DNA from: Calothrix sp. PCC 7507
Lineage (GTDB): Bacteria; Cyanobacteriota; Cyanobacteriia; Cyanobacteriales; Nostocaceae
Length of the DNA stretch: 64,000 nt
NCBI RefSeq assembly: GCF_000316575.1
Contig: NC_019682.1
Coordinates: 2,168,001 to 2,232,000 of the forward strand
Direction of reading: 5' to 3'
Part shown: piece after piece, positions 46,109 to 55,566 of the stretch
Position numbering within the stretch: position 1 is the first letter of the stretch
Layout of the letters: the number at the start of each line of letters is the position of its first letter
Position numbers and translations under genes: made by a program
The notes under the pieces: generated by a model
Told to the model about the DNA's origin: nothing
What the model saw: the letters and a program-made list of their open reading frames with translations, nothing else
Database searches by the model: none

Positions 46109-46697
46109 GATAGGTCGAAAAAACTAGGGTTTATAACTTGAAGATTCTTAAGCTGTTATAAATTTAACCGACAATTAAAGTTTTATCCTTATTCCCGGCT
46201 GCCACACCCTATTTCATAATTAAACTTCTTAAAAACGTTAAAACAATCAATAATCAACTACTGCTATAGGACTCATATTTGATTTTTGAAATATACGTAG
46301 GGTGGGCAATGCGTTGGACGGGTTCCCCGGCTTAAAGGAGCCAGCGCCGTGGGCGGGTTTCCCGACTTGAGGCGACTGGCGTCAAGTGGCGTTGGGCAAT
46401 GCCCACCAAAACCCGGGTGTGGTGGGCATTGCCCACCCTACTTAAAAACGTTAAAACAATCAATAATCAACTACTGCTATAGCCCCTGTAACAACTTACC
46501 AAATGTAAATTTAGAGAAAACTTAAGTAAATACACTAGATTAGTTTTTGATTTTTTAGATTTAAAATAGAGTCGATAAATTCAATTTTAGTATTTAAGTG
46601 CATATATTAACAAGCTTGCTGATAAGTTACTGCTTTTTGTAGAAAAAGGACGAGTTATTTAGCTTGAATTAATTATATCTATAGCAATAGAAATATT
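46109..46697. other. 589-bp intergenic region dominated by repeats
   Basis: No gene is seen. It contains the 42-bp direct repeats with intervening palindromic element (46228-46482) and AT-rich DNA before the acyltransferase ATG. The presumed promoter of that gene lies in 46500-46690. Confidence 0.5.
46228..46482. repeat. Palindromic element between 42-bp exact direct repeats
   Basis: The 42-bp sequence starting cttaaaaacgttaaaacaat occurs at 46228-46269 and again at 46441-46482 without differences. Between them is a dispersed repeat (46297-46441) with gtgggcattgccc-type arms, of the same family as 37201 and 38020, plus inserted GC-rich units (ggttccccggcttaaaggagcc). Confidence 0.85.
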
Positions 46698-47657
46698 ATG
46701 GAATGGAGTATTCTAGCAGCATTACGTTTCTTTCTGGCATTGATGGTTCTTTGTTCCCATCTGCGATGGTTTATTCCCGATAATGAATTAATACTTAATT
46801 TTGGCAAACCCGACGCAATGGCAGCGGTTATTAGCTTTCTAGTAATATCTGGTTACTCAATAGCAAGTTCACTTTCTAGAAGTACTAAAGGTTTCTATAA
46901 ACGCCGAATTTTCAGATTATATCCCATATACTTTACCAGTATCTTTTTTACTTTTGTGCCATTTTTGTTAACAAAATCAAATAGTATTAAAGGCTTTAAT
47001 CGGGATTTTATAGCACCGGATATCATACTAATCCCCAGTAATTTACTTTTTTTACAAAACTTTTTTACTAGAGCATTACAATCTAATGGTGTTATTTGGA
47101 CTTTAAGTCTAGAAGTATTTTTCTATTTAGTGGCTCCATTCATATCTAAAAAAGTAGATGATAGAAAATTACTGCTATTTATTGTGCTTTCAGTTATTTG
47201 TTTTATATTCCACTCTTATGCTAAGTTGCCACATTTTCCTCTAATACAAGGGGGATTAAATGTTTTATTTTTAGGTTGGGCGTGGTGTTTAGGTTTTTAC
47301 TTTTATAGAAATAAGAATCTACGATATTCAAGGTATTTACTGATTGGATTAGGGACAGTAGCACTAGGTCTATATGGTTCTCCAATTAGGATTATTACTT
47401 ATCTGATCACCTGTTCTATACTAATTCTATCTCCAAAAATTAAGCTGCCTAAGCTAGTAGAAATTATATTTGATTTCGCAGGAAATATTTCCTATCCTTT
47501 ATATTTAGTTCATGTCCCTAGTCTAATTATTGCTTACTCAATTTTAGGTTATAGACATTGGTTCTATTTAGTTGTTTTCAGTCTAGCTGTATCAACATTT
47601 TTCTATTATTTACTTGATTTTTACTCAAAAAATAGAAAGAAATTTTCTTCTACATAG
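46698..47657 (+). CDS. Acyltransferase-3 family membrane protein
   Basis: This 319-residue polytopic acyltransferase (OafA/NodX-like, acyl_transf_3) has about ten hydrophobic segments. The family marker near the N-terminus, ALRFFLALMVLCSHLRW, contains the conserved His at about residue 21. RRIFRLYPIYF follows at about 70, as in other members. Such enzymes O-acetylate or acylate exported polysaccharides or lipids; the acceptor is not identifiable. DNA is AT-rich relative to neighbours, which would fit acquisition with a surface-sugar locus, but no glycosyltransferases adjoin it. Confidence 0.85.
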   Translation: MEWSILAALRFFLALMVLCSHLRWFIPDNELILNFGKPDAMAAVISFLVISGYSIASSLSRSTKGFYKRRIFRLYPIYFTSIFFTFVPFLLTKSNSIKGFNRDFIAPDIILIPSNLLFLQNFFTRALQSNGVIWTLSLEVFFYLVAPFISKKVDDRKLLLFIVLSVICFIFHSYAKLPHFPLIQGGLNVLFLGWAWCLGFYFYRNKNLRYSRYLLIGLGTVALGLYGSPIRIITYLITCSILILSPKIKLPKLVEIIFDFAGNISYPLYLVHVPSLIIAYSILGYRHWFYLVVFSLAVSTFFYYLLDFYSKNRKKFSST

Positions 47658-47686
47658 TACTTGAATATTTAGATGTAGTGAGATAG

Positions 47687-48433
47687 TTAGACTTCATAGG
47701 CTGCGCCAACTAAAGACATGGCAACAATAGGAGCTGTAACTGCTCTGAGGATGCGGTGTCCGAGAGAAACGGGTTGAAAACCAACGTTAATTCCACTCTC
47801 CAACTCTGCTGGCGTCCATCCCCCCTCTGGGCCAGTGACAATGATTATAGTTTCTTGTCCGTTCTCTGTTGTCATTTGTTTTTTGTTTAAACAATCCCTC
47901 AAATGGGAATAATTACCCCGTGCTTCACAGATATATTTCTGGCTATTTCCCAATGACAAATGACGAGTGACTGATGACAACGCAGTATTAAAAGCAACAG
48001 GTTCTAAAATGGTCGGGACAAAAGAGCGCTCTGATTGCTCTGCGGCTTCGGCGGCGATTCTTCGCCAACGTTCGAGTTTTTGGGGACTGGGATTAAGTAA
48101 AGTGCGATCGCTCAATACCGGGGCAATAGTGGCTACTCCCAACTCCGTACAACTCCGGACGACTTCATCAAATCCATTGCCTTTAGGCAACGCCACCATC
48201 AGCGTAATTGATACAGGTAATTCTGTTTGCACCAAAAGTGGCTCTAAAACCTGTCCTTGCTCCCCTACAAGCTGCGTCAACCACCATTTACCTTGACCAT
48301 CCATAGCAATAAAGCGATCGCCTTCCCGCAAACGCAACACACGTAATAAATAATGCTGTTGCTCGTGCGTCAGCAAAATTTGCCCTTGTTGGAGTTGAGA
48401 AGGTGCGATCGCAATTCTTTGCAGTTGAGACAT
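47687..48433 (-). CDS. rsmE: 16S rRNA (uracil-1498-N3) methyltransferase RsmE
   Basis: RsmE methylates U1498 in the decoding region of 16S rRNA using S-adenosylmethionine. The frame is open to 48496, but the family start MSQLQRIAIAPSQL fits the ATG at 48431-48433 (248 residues, normal). The N-terminal PUA-like domain includes HYLLRVLRLREGD. The SPOUT/trefoil-knot part has ARGNYSHL, IVTGPEGGWTPAEL and the C-terminal SLGHRILRAVTAPIVAMSLV. The reading frame upstream of the ATG overlaps the adjacent Uma2 relic. Confidence 0.93.
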   Translation of the reverse strand: MSQLQRIAIAPSQLQQGQILLTHEQQHYLLRVLRLREGDRFIAMDGQGKWWLTQLVGEQGQVLEPLLVQTELPVSITLMVALPKGNGFDEVVRSCTELGVATIAPVLSDRTLLNPSPQKLERWRRIAAEAAEQSERSFVPTILEPVAFNTALSSVTRHLSLGNSQKYICEARGNYSHLRDCLNKKQMTTENGQETIIIVTGPEGGWTPAELESGINVGFQPVSLGHRILRAVTAPIVAMSLVGAAYEV

Positions 48434-48446
48434 TTTTCTGAATAAA

Positions 48447-48738
48447 TTATTGTCCTGCTGTAGACATCTGCTGTCTAACCCAGGTACGGAAAGCACGAGT
48501 TGCGGCTATTTGTCCAACTTTCTTGCTTTCTTGGATAAATCGGGGAATCTCCGTCACCAGCACAGGGGCAAAAGTTGGACTACTATTACTTTGTGAGTAT
48601 TGTCCACTGTTAAGGACGTAGATTCTCAGCACATTTCCATTATACCGCTCCCATATCTACCAGCATAGCTTTGAAGGTCTGCCAGCTGATGTTTTGCAGC
48701 ACATCCCTAGTTTCTGCAAATTTTGCTGCTGTTACCAT
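48447..48738 (-). pseudogene. Uma2 (DUF820) gene with large internal deletion
   Basis: On the minus strand, ATG at 48736-48738 starts a Uma2-like N-terminus of about 28 residues (ending SWQTFKAMLVDMG), then a stop. Some 20 bp later a second frame encodes 61 residues that resemble the end of Uma2 proteins (SPTFAPVLVTEIPRFIQ...TRAFRTWVRQQ). The catalytic middle, about 120 residues, is missing. This remnant lies just upstream of rsmE, 14 bp from its ATG. Confidence 0.6.
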
Positions 48739-48907
48739 AATTCACCTTTCCTGTGGATGTATTACCCATACTAAAAACGGTTAGGAATTTTACTTTTAAA
48801 CGCAGAGGTTCGCTGAGTTAAACGCAAAGGTACGCAAAGTTTTTGTTCAAGTTTTACCTCTGAAATTTATACCATCCTGTCAAGTCCAGATATTAGCCGT
48901 TTGCAGT

Positions 48908-48967
48908 ATAAAGGGGTTTAACCCACGGAGGTGGGTTTTGTCTGTGTAGCTGCGACTTCTAGTCGCC
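48908..48967. repeat. Dispersed repeat half-element
   Basis: The sequence gtttaacccacggaggtgggttttgtctgtgtagctgcgac with gtcgcc is closely similar to the right half of the livM/livG element (30941-30993). A second repeat type (aacgcagaggttcgctgag and aacgcaaaggtacgcaaag) lies just before it at 48799-48840. Confidence 0.65.
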
Positions 48968-48979
48968 GAGGCTAGTAAC

Positions 48980-50896
48980 TTACGGCAGATTCTGAAAATA
49001 AGCTTCCAGCGCTGCATGTACCAAATCAGTCATCGGCTTTCCTTGACTTTCTGCGGCTGCTTTTAGCTGCAGATAAACCTCATCCTTCAAGCTTACCCGG
49101 CGGCGCGATTTGCCTAAACTGTTGGCTGCTAGAGGATCGTAGGTAGCGGTAAACTCTCGGATAGCATCAAAACCGACGCGATCGCAAAAATCACCAAAGC
49201 TTTCTTTTTGTTTCTTCGACTTTTTGAAGTAAACAAAAATCGGCTCTAGGAAGCTTTCTATGTCATTGTCGTGGAGCTTTTCGGTGTAAGCCTGTGCTAA
49301 CCGTGTCTGGTTAGGTGAACCACCTAGCCATACTTGGTAGGATTCTGGCGCACTACCCACAAAAGCCAATTCTGCCATGTAAGGACGAGCGCAACCGTTG
49401 GGGCAGCCTGTCATCCTCACCACAAAATGCTCTTTTTGTAAACCTAATTTATCTAGTAAAGCGCGAATTCGGTCTAAAATACCGGGGATGGCGCGTTCTG
49501 ATTCCGTAATCGCCAAGCCACAGGTAGGTAAAGCCGGACAAGCCATTGCAAACCTCACCAGAGGTTCAATGCTATTGGGATCAGCAACAACACCACGGCT
49601 GTCGAGAATATCTTGAATTGCTTGCTTGTTCTCTGGTGCGATGTCGTAAAAAATCAGATTTTGGTGTGGTGTGAGACGGATGGGTAAGTTAAACTGTTCG
49701 ACAATTTCCCGCAAGGCGGTTTTCAGTAGAAACGAACCTTCATCTTTAACACGACCATTATCGATGGAAATACCTAAGAATAGTTTGCCATCGCCTTGTT
49801 CTTGCCAACCGAGGAAGTCTTGGTATTTAAACTCTGGCAGTTTTTTAAAGGGTGCGACTGGCTTACCGAAATATTCTTCGACTTTGGCGCGGAATTTATC
49901 GACACCCCAATCATTGATTAAATATTTTAATCTGGCGTGACGACGGTCTGAGCGATCGCCATAATCTCGTTGAGTAGCAACAATCGCCTTCACGATGTCG
50001 TAAACATCGCTTTTATCCACATAGCCAATAGGGTCTGCTAGTCTAGCGAAGGTTTCTTCTTTATTGTGTGTTCGTCCTAAGCCGCCACCAGCATAGACAT
50101 TAAATCCTGTAAGTTCCCCCTTTTTATTTAGAATGACGACCAAAGTCAAGTCTTGAGAATACAAATCCACAGAATTATCGCCAGGTACCGTCACGCAAGC
50201 CTTGAACTTGCGCGGCATATAGTGAGTACCATAAATGGGTTCTGGATTATCGTGGATGATTGTCCCATTGCCATTGCGTTGTCGCGCTGCTGTAACTTCT
50301 GGGTTTTCTTCTCCACTAATAATCTTTTCTCCATCTAACCAAATTTCATAATAAGCGCCCGTTTGCGGAGATAACAAATCAGCAATATTTTGGGCATACT
50401 CCCAAGCATATTCATACTCAGGACGATTTTTAAACGGGGCTGGTGGCGCCATCACATTCCGATTGATATCACCACATGCGCCTAGAGTAGAACCCAGATT
50501 ATTAACGATTGTCGCAATTGCTACCTTAAGATTTTTCTTTAAAATGCCGTGTAGTTGAAAACCTTGACGTGTAGTGGCGCGCAAGGTGTGGTTTCCATAT
50601 TCATCAGCCAACTTGTCTAAAGCCAGATAGAGTTGCGGCGGTACTAAACCACCAGGGTTTTTCGTCCGCAACATCATCTGGTAATCTTTTTCCTGTCCCT
50701 TGACACGATTATCGCGGTTATCTTGTTGGTATGAGCCATGAAACTTGAGAAGTTGTATCGAGTCTTCACTAAAGTGAGTGGTGTCCTGAAGGATTTCAGT
50801 GGCTACAGGTTCACGCAAAAAATTACTGTTTTCCTTAATTCCTTCTACTTTAGAAGGCTTAGGTTGGGCGATCGGGGAAGGGGAGGATTTAACCAT
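48980..50896 (-). CDS. sir: Ferredoxin-dependent assimilatory sulfite reductase with C-terminal RHH-like extension
   Basis: Sir reduces sulfite to sulfide with six electrons from ferredoxin. At 638 residues it carries the duplicated ferrodoxin nitrite/sulfite reductase halves ([33 protein letters not shown]) and the siroheme/4Fe-4S ligands as CPALPTC (about residue 452) and TGCPNGC (about 495), with the C-x5-C...C-x3-C spacing intact. After [10 protein letters not shown] (about 598) comes a separate 40-residue tail, [37 protein letters not shown], patterned like a ribbon-helix-helix DNA-binding unit. The plant enzyme is known to bind plastid DNA, so this tail may have a similar role; that is inference. 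Confidence 0.95.
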   Translation of the reverse strand: MVKSSPSPIAQPKPSKVEGIKENSNFLREPVATEILQDTTHFSEDSIQLLKFHGSYQQDNRDNRVKGQEKDYQMMLRTKNPGGLVPPQLYLALDKLADEYGNHTLRATTRQGFQLHGILKKNLKVAIATIVNNLGSTLGACGDINRNVMAPPAPFKNRPEYEYAWEYAQNIADLLSPQTGAYYEIWLDGEKIISGEENPEVTAARQRNGNGTIIHDNPEPIYGTHYMPRKFKACVTVPGDNSVDLYSQDLTLVVILNKKGELTGFNVYAGGGLGRTHNKEETFARLADPIGYVDKSDVYDIVKAIVATQRDYGDRSDRRHARLKYLINDWGVDKFRAKVEEYFGKPVAPFKKLPEFKYQDFLGWQEQGDGKLFLGISIDNGRVKDEGSFLLKTALREIVEQFNLPIRLTPHQNLIFYDIAPENKQAIQDILDSRGVVADPNSIEPLVRFAMACPALPTCGLAITESERAIPGILDRIRALLDKLGLQKEHFVVRMTGCPNGCARPYMAELAFVGSAPESYQVWLGGSPNQTRLAQAYTEKLHDNDIESFLEPIFVYFKKSKKQKESFGDFCDRVGFDAIREFTATYDPLAANSLGKSRRRVSLKDEVYLQLKAAAESQGKPMTDLVHAALEAYFQNLP

Positions 50897-51377
50897 TGGA
50901 ATTGTAATACTGTTCTCAGTAAGGCATCAGTAGCTGCCGAAGCTGTAGGTTGAAATAAGCACCCATTCGGCTAATTGATCCCCGAAAATCCGGTCGGAAT
51001 TATGAGGAATATGTTAATTTTAACATGCCAAAAGCCGGCTTCGTCAGTGATGCAACACTTAACAAAACCAGCATATATTAGTATGCAGTTGTAAATAAAC
51101 TCAATATTTTTTGGTTGTTGTTGACAGTTGACAGTCGGCTTAAACCATGTACTTATCAACAACATCTATATTCTCAACTAAAAAATTAGGAGTCAGAAAT
51201 CTGATGATAAAAACCTCCTGACTTCTATCTTCTGAATTTCGACTTCAATCATTATTTTCAACTAAAAAGTTAGGAGTCAGAAATCTGATGATAAAAACCT
51301 CCTGACTTCTATCTTCTGAATTCTGACCCTCCATATACTTGTGAAATTTGCGGTTAGCTTATTCTGCCTCATCCTCT
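50897..51377. other. 481-bp intergenic region with tandem direct repeat
   Basis: No gene is seen. It contains the sir promoter region (right-hand end of the minus-strand gene) and the 66-bp direct repeat pair at 51174-51239 and 51258-51323. Confidence 0.5.
51174..51323. repeat. 66-bp direct repeat, two copies, 84-bp period
   Basis: Copies at 51174-51239 and 51258-51323 start tcaactaaaaa(a/g)ttaggagt and differ at about two positions. An 18-bp spacer (cgacttcaatcattattt) separates them. Confidence 0.9.
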
Positions 51378-51914
51378 CTATTTGAAGCGATAGCCTAAAC
51401 CACCTTGGATGCTAACAGCAGAACCAGCGCTGTTTTGATATGTTTTCATCCCTACGGTTGCATTACTGTAGAGAAGGAAGTTTTTAGCAACTTCAGACTC
51501 GACACCAGCTGTTAAGGCTACTCCATCTCTGTCGCCTACAGGGGTTTGTTTGCCATTTGCTTCTACAAAAGAGTAGCCAGCACCCAAGAAAACGTTAGTA
51601 CCTTTAGCGATGGGCGCGTCTACGGAAACTTGTGGGATAATAGCTGTCGTCTGATCCGTAAAGAGGACTTGAGTACGTGCAGAAAATGGAGTAGCCCCCA
51701 ATTTTAAACGCCCTGTTAAGTTACCACCAAATTGAGCATCTTGACCAATTTGTCCGCCATTAGTCACGCCTGCGGCCACACCAGCACCAATATAGCTAGC
51801 ATCAGTACCTTTTTTTGTTTGAGCAGAGGCTTGTCCAGCAGAAAGAAAAAGAGGAGCAACTACCAAGGAAGACAATGCAGAAATTGTCACAAAAGACTTG
51901 ATGAACCGTTTCAT
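51378..51914 (-). CDS. Outer-membrane beta-barrel-like exported protein
   Basis: ATG at 51912-51914 (MKRFIKSFVTISALSSL) is preferred over an upstream TTG at 51926. A clear signal peptide ends near AGQASAQ (mature from about residue 33). The 145-residue mature part consists of alternating strands (IGAGVAAGVTNGGQIG, AQFGGNLTGRLKLGATPF, VFLGAGYSFVEANGKQ, SVSIQGGLGYRFK). The C-terminal aromatic-x-aromatic-like ending GYRFK fits a small (about eight-strand) outer membrane barrel. Function unknown. It is monocistronic. Confidence 0.7.
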   Translation of the reverse strand: MKRFIKSFVTISALSSLVVAPLFLSAGQASAQTKKGTDASYIGAGVAAGVTNGGQIGQDAQFGGNLTGRLKLGATPFSARTQVLFTDQTTAIIPQVSVDAPIAKGTNVFLGAGYSFVEANGKQTPVGDRDGVALTAGVESEVAKNFLLYSNATVGMKTYQNSAGSAVSIQGGLGYRFK

Positions 51915-51926
51915 AATTTTGTCCAA

Positions 51927-52458
51927 ATATTGAATGTTTGCTTTATATATTTCAAGTCGAAAGTTGAAGAATAATGTTCCAGATAATTACCAGATTTTGT
52001 TCAATGATTGTGGTTATTAATGCAGAACGAATAACATATTGTACTTATAATTAAAATGTTATAATTACGCGCAAGTAACTAAAAGATCCGATAATTTTAG
52101 CCAAAAGTAGTCTCTTTTTAAACTGGCACAATGATTATGAGTTCAAGTTAGTCAACAAAAAAGCTGAAGTATGAAATTACCCTACTACCCATCAAGGTAT
52201 AGGAATCCGGTTTAATTTTTGAACAAAATTAGGTAGTTGTAGTAGCGTGGACAGCCTTAAATGTTGCAAAAAAAATGTAGGTTGGGTTGAGGCTTTGCGT
52301 AGGCGTAGCCTTAGAGCAGGGTAACCCAACAAATTTAGTTAATACTCACGATAAGACTTTTCACATAGGATGAAACAATAAGCTGTAACAACTACTGCAA
52401 TAAGCTTTAGAGGGAATCTATAAAGTTAAGTTTTAGTAATTTTTATGGAGATTGAATA
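51927..52458. other. 532-bp intergenic region with repeat element at 52197-52330
   Basis: No gene is seen. It contains a fragment of the taggaatccggttt family (52197-52250) and an inverted repeat gttgggtt/aacccaac (52281-52288 and 52323-52330), which encloses gcgtaggcgtagcc. Promoters for the divergent beta-barrel and hydrolase genes should lie here. Confidence 0.5.
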
Positions 52459-53400
52459 ATGCTAACCGCTGCAAAAACGTTGTCTGGTTTGATAGGTTTA
52501 TGTGTCGGTGATGCATTGGGTGTACCAGTGGAGTTTACCAGTCGCGCTGAAAGAGTTAAGTCGCCAGTCACAACGATGTTGGGTTATGGCACATGGAACC
52601 AACCAGCGGGAACTTGGTCTGATGACAGTTCTTTGACGTTTTGCTTGGCAGAAAGTCTTTGTAGGGGTTATTCTTTGGATGCTATAGCCAACTCATTCTG
52701 GCGTTGGTACAAGGACGCTTATTGGACTCCTCGTGGCGAATTATTTGATATTGGCAATACCACTCATGCGGCGATTATGCGCCTGAAGCAGGGGATTCTG
52801 CCACGAGAAGCAGGTGGCAAAGTAGAAAATACTAATGGCAATGGTTCTTTAATGAGAATATTGCCAATGGCTTATTGTCACAAAATCTTGACTTTCGGGG
52901 AATTAATTTCGCGGGTACATGATGTTTCAGCGATTACCCATGCCCATGCGCGATCGCAAATGTCCTGTGGCATATATATTACCATCGCCGTTGCCCTGTT
53001 AGCAGGCGCAGACCCCCAAACGGCCTATTTGCAAAGCTTAAACAAAATTCAGACAATTTATTCTGCACGTGAATATCTTTTAGAAAGACCGCACTTTGGT
53101 AGGATTTACAGCGGTGAAATCGCCCAGTTACCAGTGGAGGAGATTAATTCTGGCGGCTATGTTATTGATACTCTAGAAGCAGCCCTATGGTGCTTATTAA
53201 ATAGCTCATCCTACTCAGAAGCCGTGTTGAAAGCTGTAAATTTGGGTGGAGATACCGACACTACCGCCGCTGTCACTGGCGGGTTAGCGGGAATTTACTA
53301 CGGCGTGGAAAATATTCCCCAAGACTGGATTAACCAAATTGCCCGCAAACAGGACATTATTAACTTGGCAATGCGTTTTGAGGCAGCAATTTATAGTTAA
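52459..53400 (+). CDS. ADP-ribosylglycohydrolase (DraG-like) family protein
   Basis: This 313-residue all-helical metal-dependent hydrolase removes ADP-ribose from proteins or cleaves ADP-ribose derivatives. The family pattern is intact: GLCVGDALGVPVEF near residue 12, SDDSSLTFCLAESL (about 54, Mg ligands), GNGSLMRILPMA (about 130), HAHARSQMSCGI (about 158) and the C-terminal LGGDTDTTAAVTGGLAG (about 265, metal-binding Asp pair). The specific substrate (protein, tRNA or small molecule) cannot be read. It is not adjacent to nitrogenase genes, so a nitrogenase-reactivating role is unsupported. Confidence 0.9.
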   Translation: MLTAAKTLSGLIGLCVGDALGVPVEFTSRAERVKSPVTTMLGYGTWNQPAGTWSDDSSLTFCLAESLCRGYSLDAIANSFWRWYKDAYWTPRGELFDIGNTTHAAIMRLKQGILPREAGGKVENTNGNGSLMRILPMAYCHKILTFGELISRVHDVSAITHAHARSQMSCGIYITIAVALLAGADPQTAYLQSLNKIQTIYSAREYLLERPHFGRIYSGEIAQLPVEEINSGGYVIDTLEAALWCLLNSSSYSEAVLKAVNLGGDTDTTAAVTGGLAGIYYGVENIPQDWINQIARKQDIINLAMRFEAAIYS

Positions 53401-53413
53401 TTGGTCATTTGTC

Positions 53414-53495
53414 ATTTGTTAAGAGTCAAGAGTCAAGAGTCAAGGGTTATTTCTCCTGTCTCCCGTCTCCTGCCTCCTGCCTCCTGCTTCCTATT
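53414..53495. repeat. Short tandem arrays (gagtcaa; cctcctg)
   Basis: Units caagagt (53418-53445) and a C-rich cctgcctcctg-like array (53456-53490) lie between two convergent genes. Confidence 0.75.
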
Positions 53496-53498
53496 CCC

Positions 53499-54542
53499 TT
53501 AAACTGAAGACAATGAATAAACCTGACCATCAATTAACAGGCGCGTGATGCCTTTAGCTTGCAGATGGGTACGAGCCTTTTGCAGCATTTTACTATCAGG
53601 AACTTTAATCACGCGATCGCGCTTGGTAGAAAAACGCTTTGCCACTCGATGGTTATCAAACACCGGCAAAGTTTTTTGCTGGTTTTCGATGTTGGGAATT
53701 TGCCCTAAATCACCAAAGTCCTTAAGTGGTCGGGTAATCAATTCTGAGGCACGGTCAATCACCAAATAACAAGTTTTCGGAAAATTAGCTGCTGATAATG
53801 GCAAAACTTGAACTGGTGCTTCACCGGGTCTGCGCCTTGTAACTAGAGGTCTTGACTCTTCAAAATCGTCATCATCTAAATCATCATCATCTAAATCATC
53901 ATCATCTAAATCATCATCATCTAAATCTTCCTCCAAATCTTCCAAATCTTCTGGTTCATCTAGTAAATCTTCATCGAGGATTTGAGCAAAAACGTTAGCC
54001 GCTGGTTTAACATCCTCTAACTTCGGACTAGGAATACTGGGGATTTCTCGCAGTTTCGGTCCAGGGATGCTGGAGCTTTCTGACTGCTTTTTGTCCAAAA
54101 GTTCCAATTGCTCTACAGCTTGTGGCTTCAGTTTTACCTCAGCCGAAGAACGCCGCCGCACCCTTCTAATTGCGTGGGTAGAGTCATCACCATCATCCTC
54201 TTCTTGGGGTTCCTCTACTAACGCTACTACTGGCTCAACCGGGGACAACTCCAACCGCTGGCTTTCGCTGCAGGGAAGTTCTTTTTCTAGCTGTGGCTGA
54301 CTTAACAGCGGCAATTGCTCATAGCTTACTTGCGCTCTACCCTCTGGAGTTCTAGCAGCACGTTTTAAGGAAACGAGGTATTCGTACTCATCTTCAGGTA
54401 AGGTACTTTTAAGCAGACGGCTAATTGTCGAGTTACTCACACCATAGCGTTCCGCCAAAGTTGAGGTTGTTTCGGCAGTTTCTCGATATAACTTCAGAAT
54501 TTCTTGCTTGTCAGGTTCTGTTAATTTTCTCACGGTAGACAC
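53499..54542 (-). CDS. HTH protein with central acidic repeat, cyanobacterial conserved type
   Basis: A helix-turn-helix at the N-terminus (residues about 10-50: DKQEILKLYRETAETTSTLAERYGVSNSTISRLLKS) resembles those of transposases and regulators. A central Pro/acidic region includes tandem DDDDL repeats (15-bp coding units at 53870-53930). A C-terminal 100-residue domain (PKTCYLVIDRASELITRPLKDFGDL, then RVIKVPDSKMLQKARTHL) ends in LLIDGQVYSLSSV and is not a transposase nuclease. GTG at 54542 or TTG at 54545 can start it. It follows the multi-helix membrane gene by about 12 bp on the same strand, probably forming an operon. DNA binding is likely; function unknown. Confidence 0.7.
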   Translation of the reverse strand: MSTVRKLTEPDKQEILKLYRETAETTSTLAERYGVSNSTISRLLKSTLPEDEYEYLVSLKRAARTPEGRAQVSYEQLPLLSQPQLEKELPCSESQRLELSPVEPVVALVEEPQEEDDGDDSTHAIRRVRRRSSAEVKLKPQAVEQLELLDKKQSESSSIPGPKLREIPSIPSPKLEDVKPAANVFAQILDEDLLDEPEDLEDLEEDLDDDDLDDDDLDDDDLDDDDFEESRPLVTRRRPGEAPVQVLPLSAANFPKTCYLVIDRASELITRPLKDFGDLGQIPNIENQQKTLPVFDNHRVAKRFSTKRDRVIKVPDSKMLQKARTHLQAKGITRLLIDGQVYSLSSV

Positions 54543-54554
54543 CAAAAATCTTTT

Positions 54555-55406
54555 CTAAGCTCGTTTTCTTCCGCGCTCTCGCCGCGATCGGCTCAATGAT
54601 GTGTCGTATTCTAAGGTAGCACCCATGCTAAACAAAACTCCGCTAAAGACCCAAAATACTTCTAGGATTTCCCCACTTTGGTAACTGGGTCCCTGGGCGT
54701 ATTTAAACCACATATCTGCAATGTAGAGCGAAAACGCTGCAGCTGCAATCATTCTCCACGATTGGGCGACTCGCCCTCCCCAAAAGGCTAACAGCAAAGT
54801 GGTGGCAATGATCAACATGGCTACGTCGCTAACCACATAAAACCAATTCAAAATAGTGACTAGCAAATCCGAGGTTTTCGCCTGTTGCATGGAAATCCAC
54901 CAAGCCAACAAACTCCCAAAGACCGCAATGGCCAATACAATCAGCCATTGCCATTTTTCTAAGTTGATTCGCCTATGAGCTGCTGCCAATGTTAGTCCTG
55001 TACCCAAAAACAGATAAGTTATTACAAAAAACACATCACCAATAGACACATCCGGTTCTTCTTTTAAAACTATTTCCGTATAACCGAAAAATATCCCTCC
55101 CAGGAAATAGGACAGCATACCTATGCCGATAGCCAGCCAAACATTCCGACCACTGACAATTTGTGGACTACGCCAATTCCTTAAGCATAAGACACCAGCA
55201 CTCAGGTAAGCTAAGGCTTCAAAAATATTTGTACCAATCACATACCACTCAGCACGACTTTCGCTGCCATCTGCTCCTGGAACTTTAGCGCTAAACAATA
55301 GAAAGTATAACAGTGCCAGCACAGCCCAGCCAATGTTCAACAAAATGATGTTTTGAGTGGTGAAAATAGATTTAGAACGATATGAATTGTCGTAAGAACT
55401 ACTCAT
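54555..55406 (-). CDS. Membrane protein with about eight helices, upstream of the HTH gene
   Basis: The protein has about eight hydrophobic segments over 283 residues (from the internal Met at 55406; an upstream Met at 55430 is possible) and a short basic C-terminus (RSRRERGRKRA). The layout resembles the membrane-only sensor parts found before GGDEF/histidine kinase domains. Motifs GRNVWLAIGIGMLSYFLGGIFFGY and MWFKYAQGP are visible, but I know no named family. It precedes the HTH gene with about 10 bp, suggesting a membrane sensor/regulator pair; that is inference. Confidence 0.65.
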   Translation of the reverse strand: MSSSYDNSYRSKSIFTTQNIILLNIGWAVLALLYFLLFSAKVPGADGSESRAEWYVIGTNIFEALAYLSAGVLCLRNWRSPQIVSGRNVWLAIGIGMLSYFLGGIFFGYTEIVLKEEPDVSIGDVFFVITYLFLGTGLTLAAAHRRINLEKWQWLIVLAIAVFGSLLAWWISMQQAKTSDLLVTILNWFYVVSDVAMLIIATTLLLAFWGGRVAQSWRMIAAAAFSLYIADMWFKYAQGPSYQSGEILEVFWVFSGVLFSMGATLEYDTSLSRSRRERGRKRA

Positions 55407-55566
55407 AGGACTTGACTTATGTAAATACACTCTGGCAGTATTTGGCTAGCGGGACTGTGTGGGAAGCAGTGTAGACGCTAACCAATTAGTGAATTGTTTT
55501 GGCATAGACAAACAGACGCCACGAACATTTTGCCCTTGGCGGCAGTTTTTTCCCACAATTTCTATG

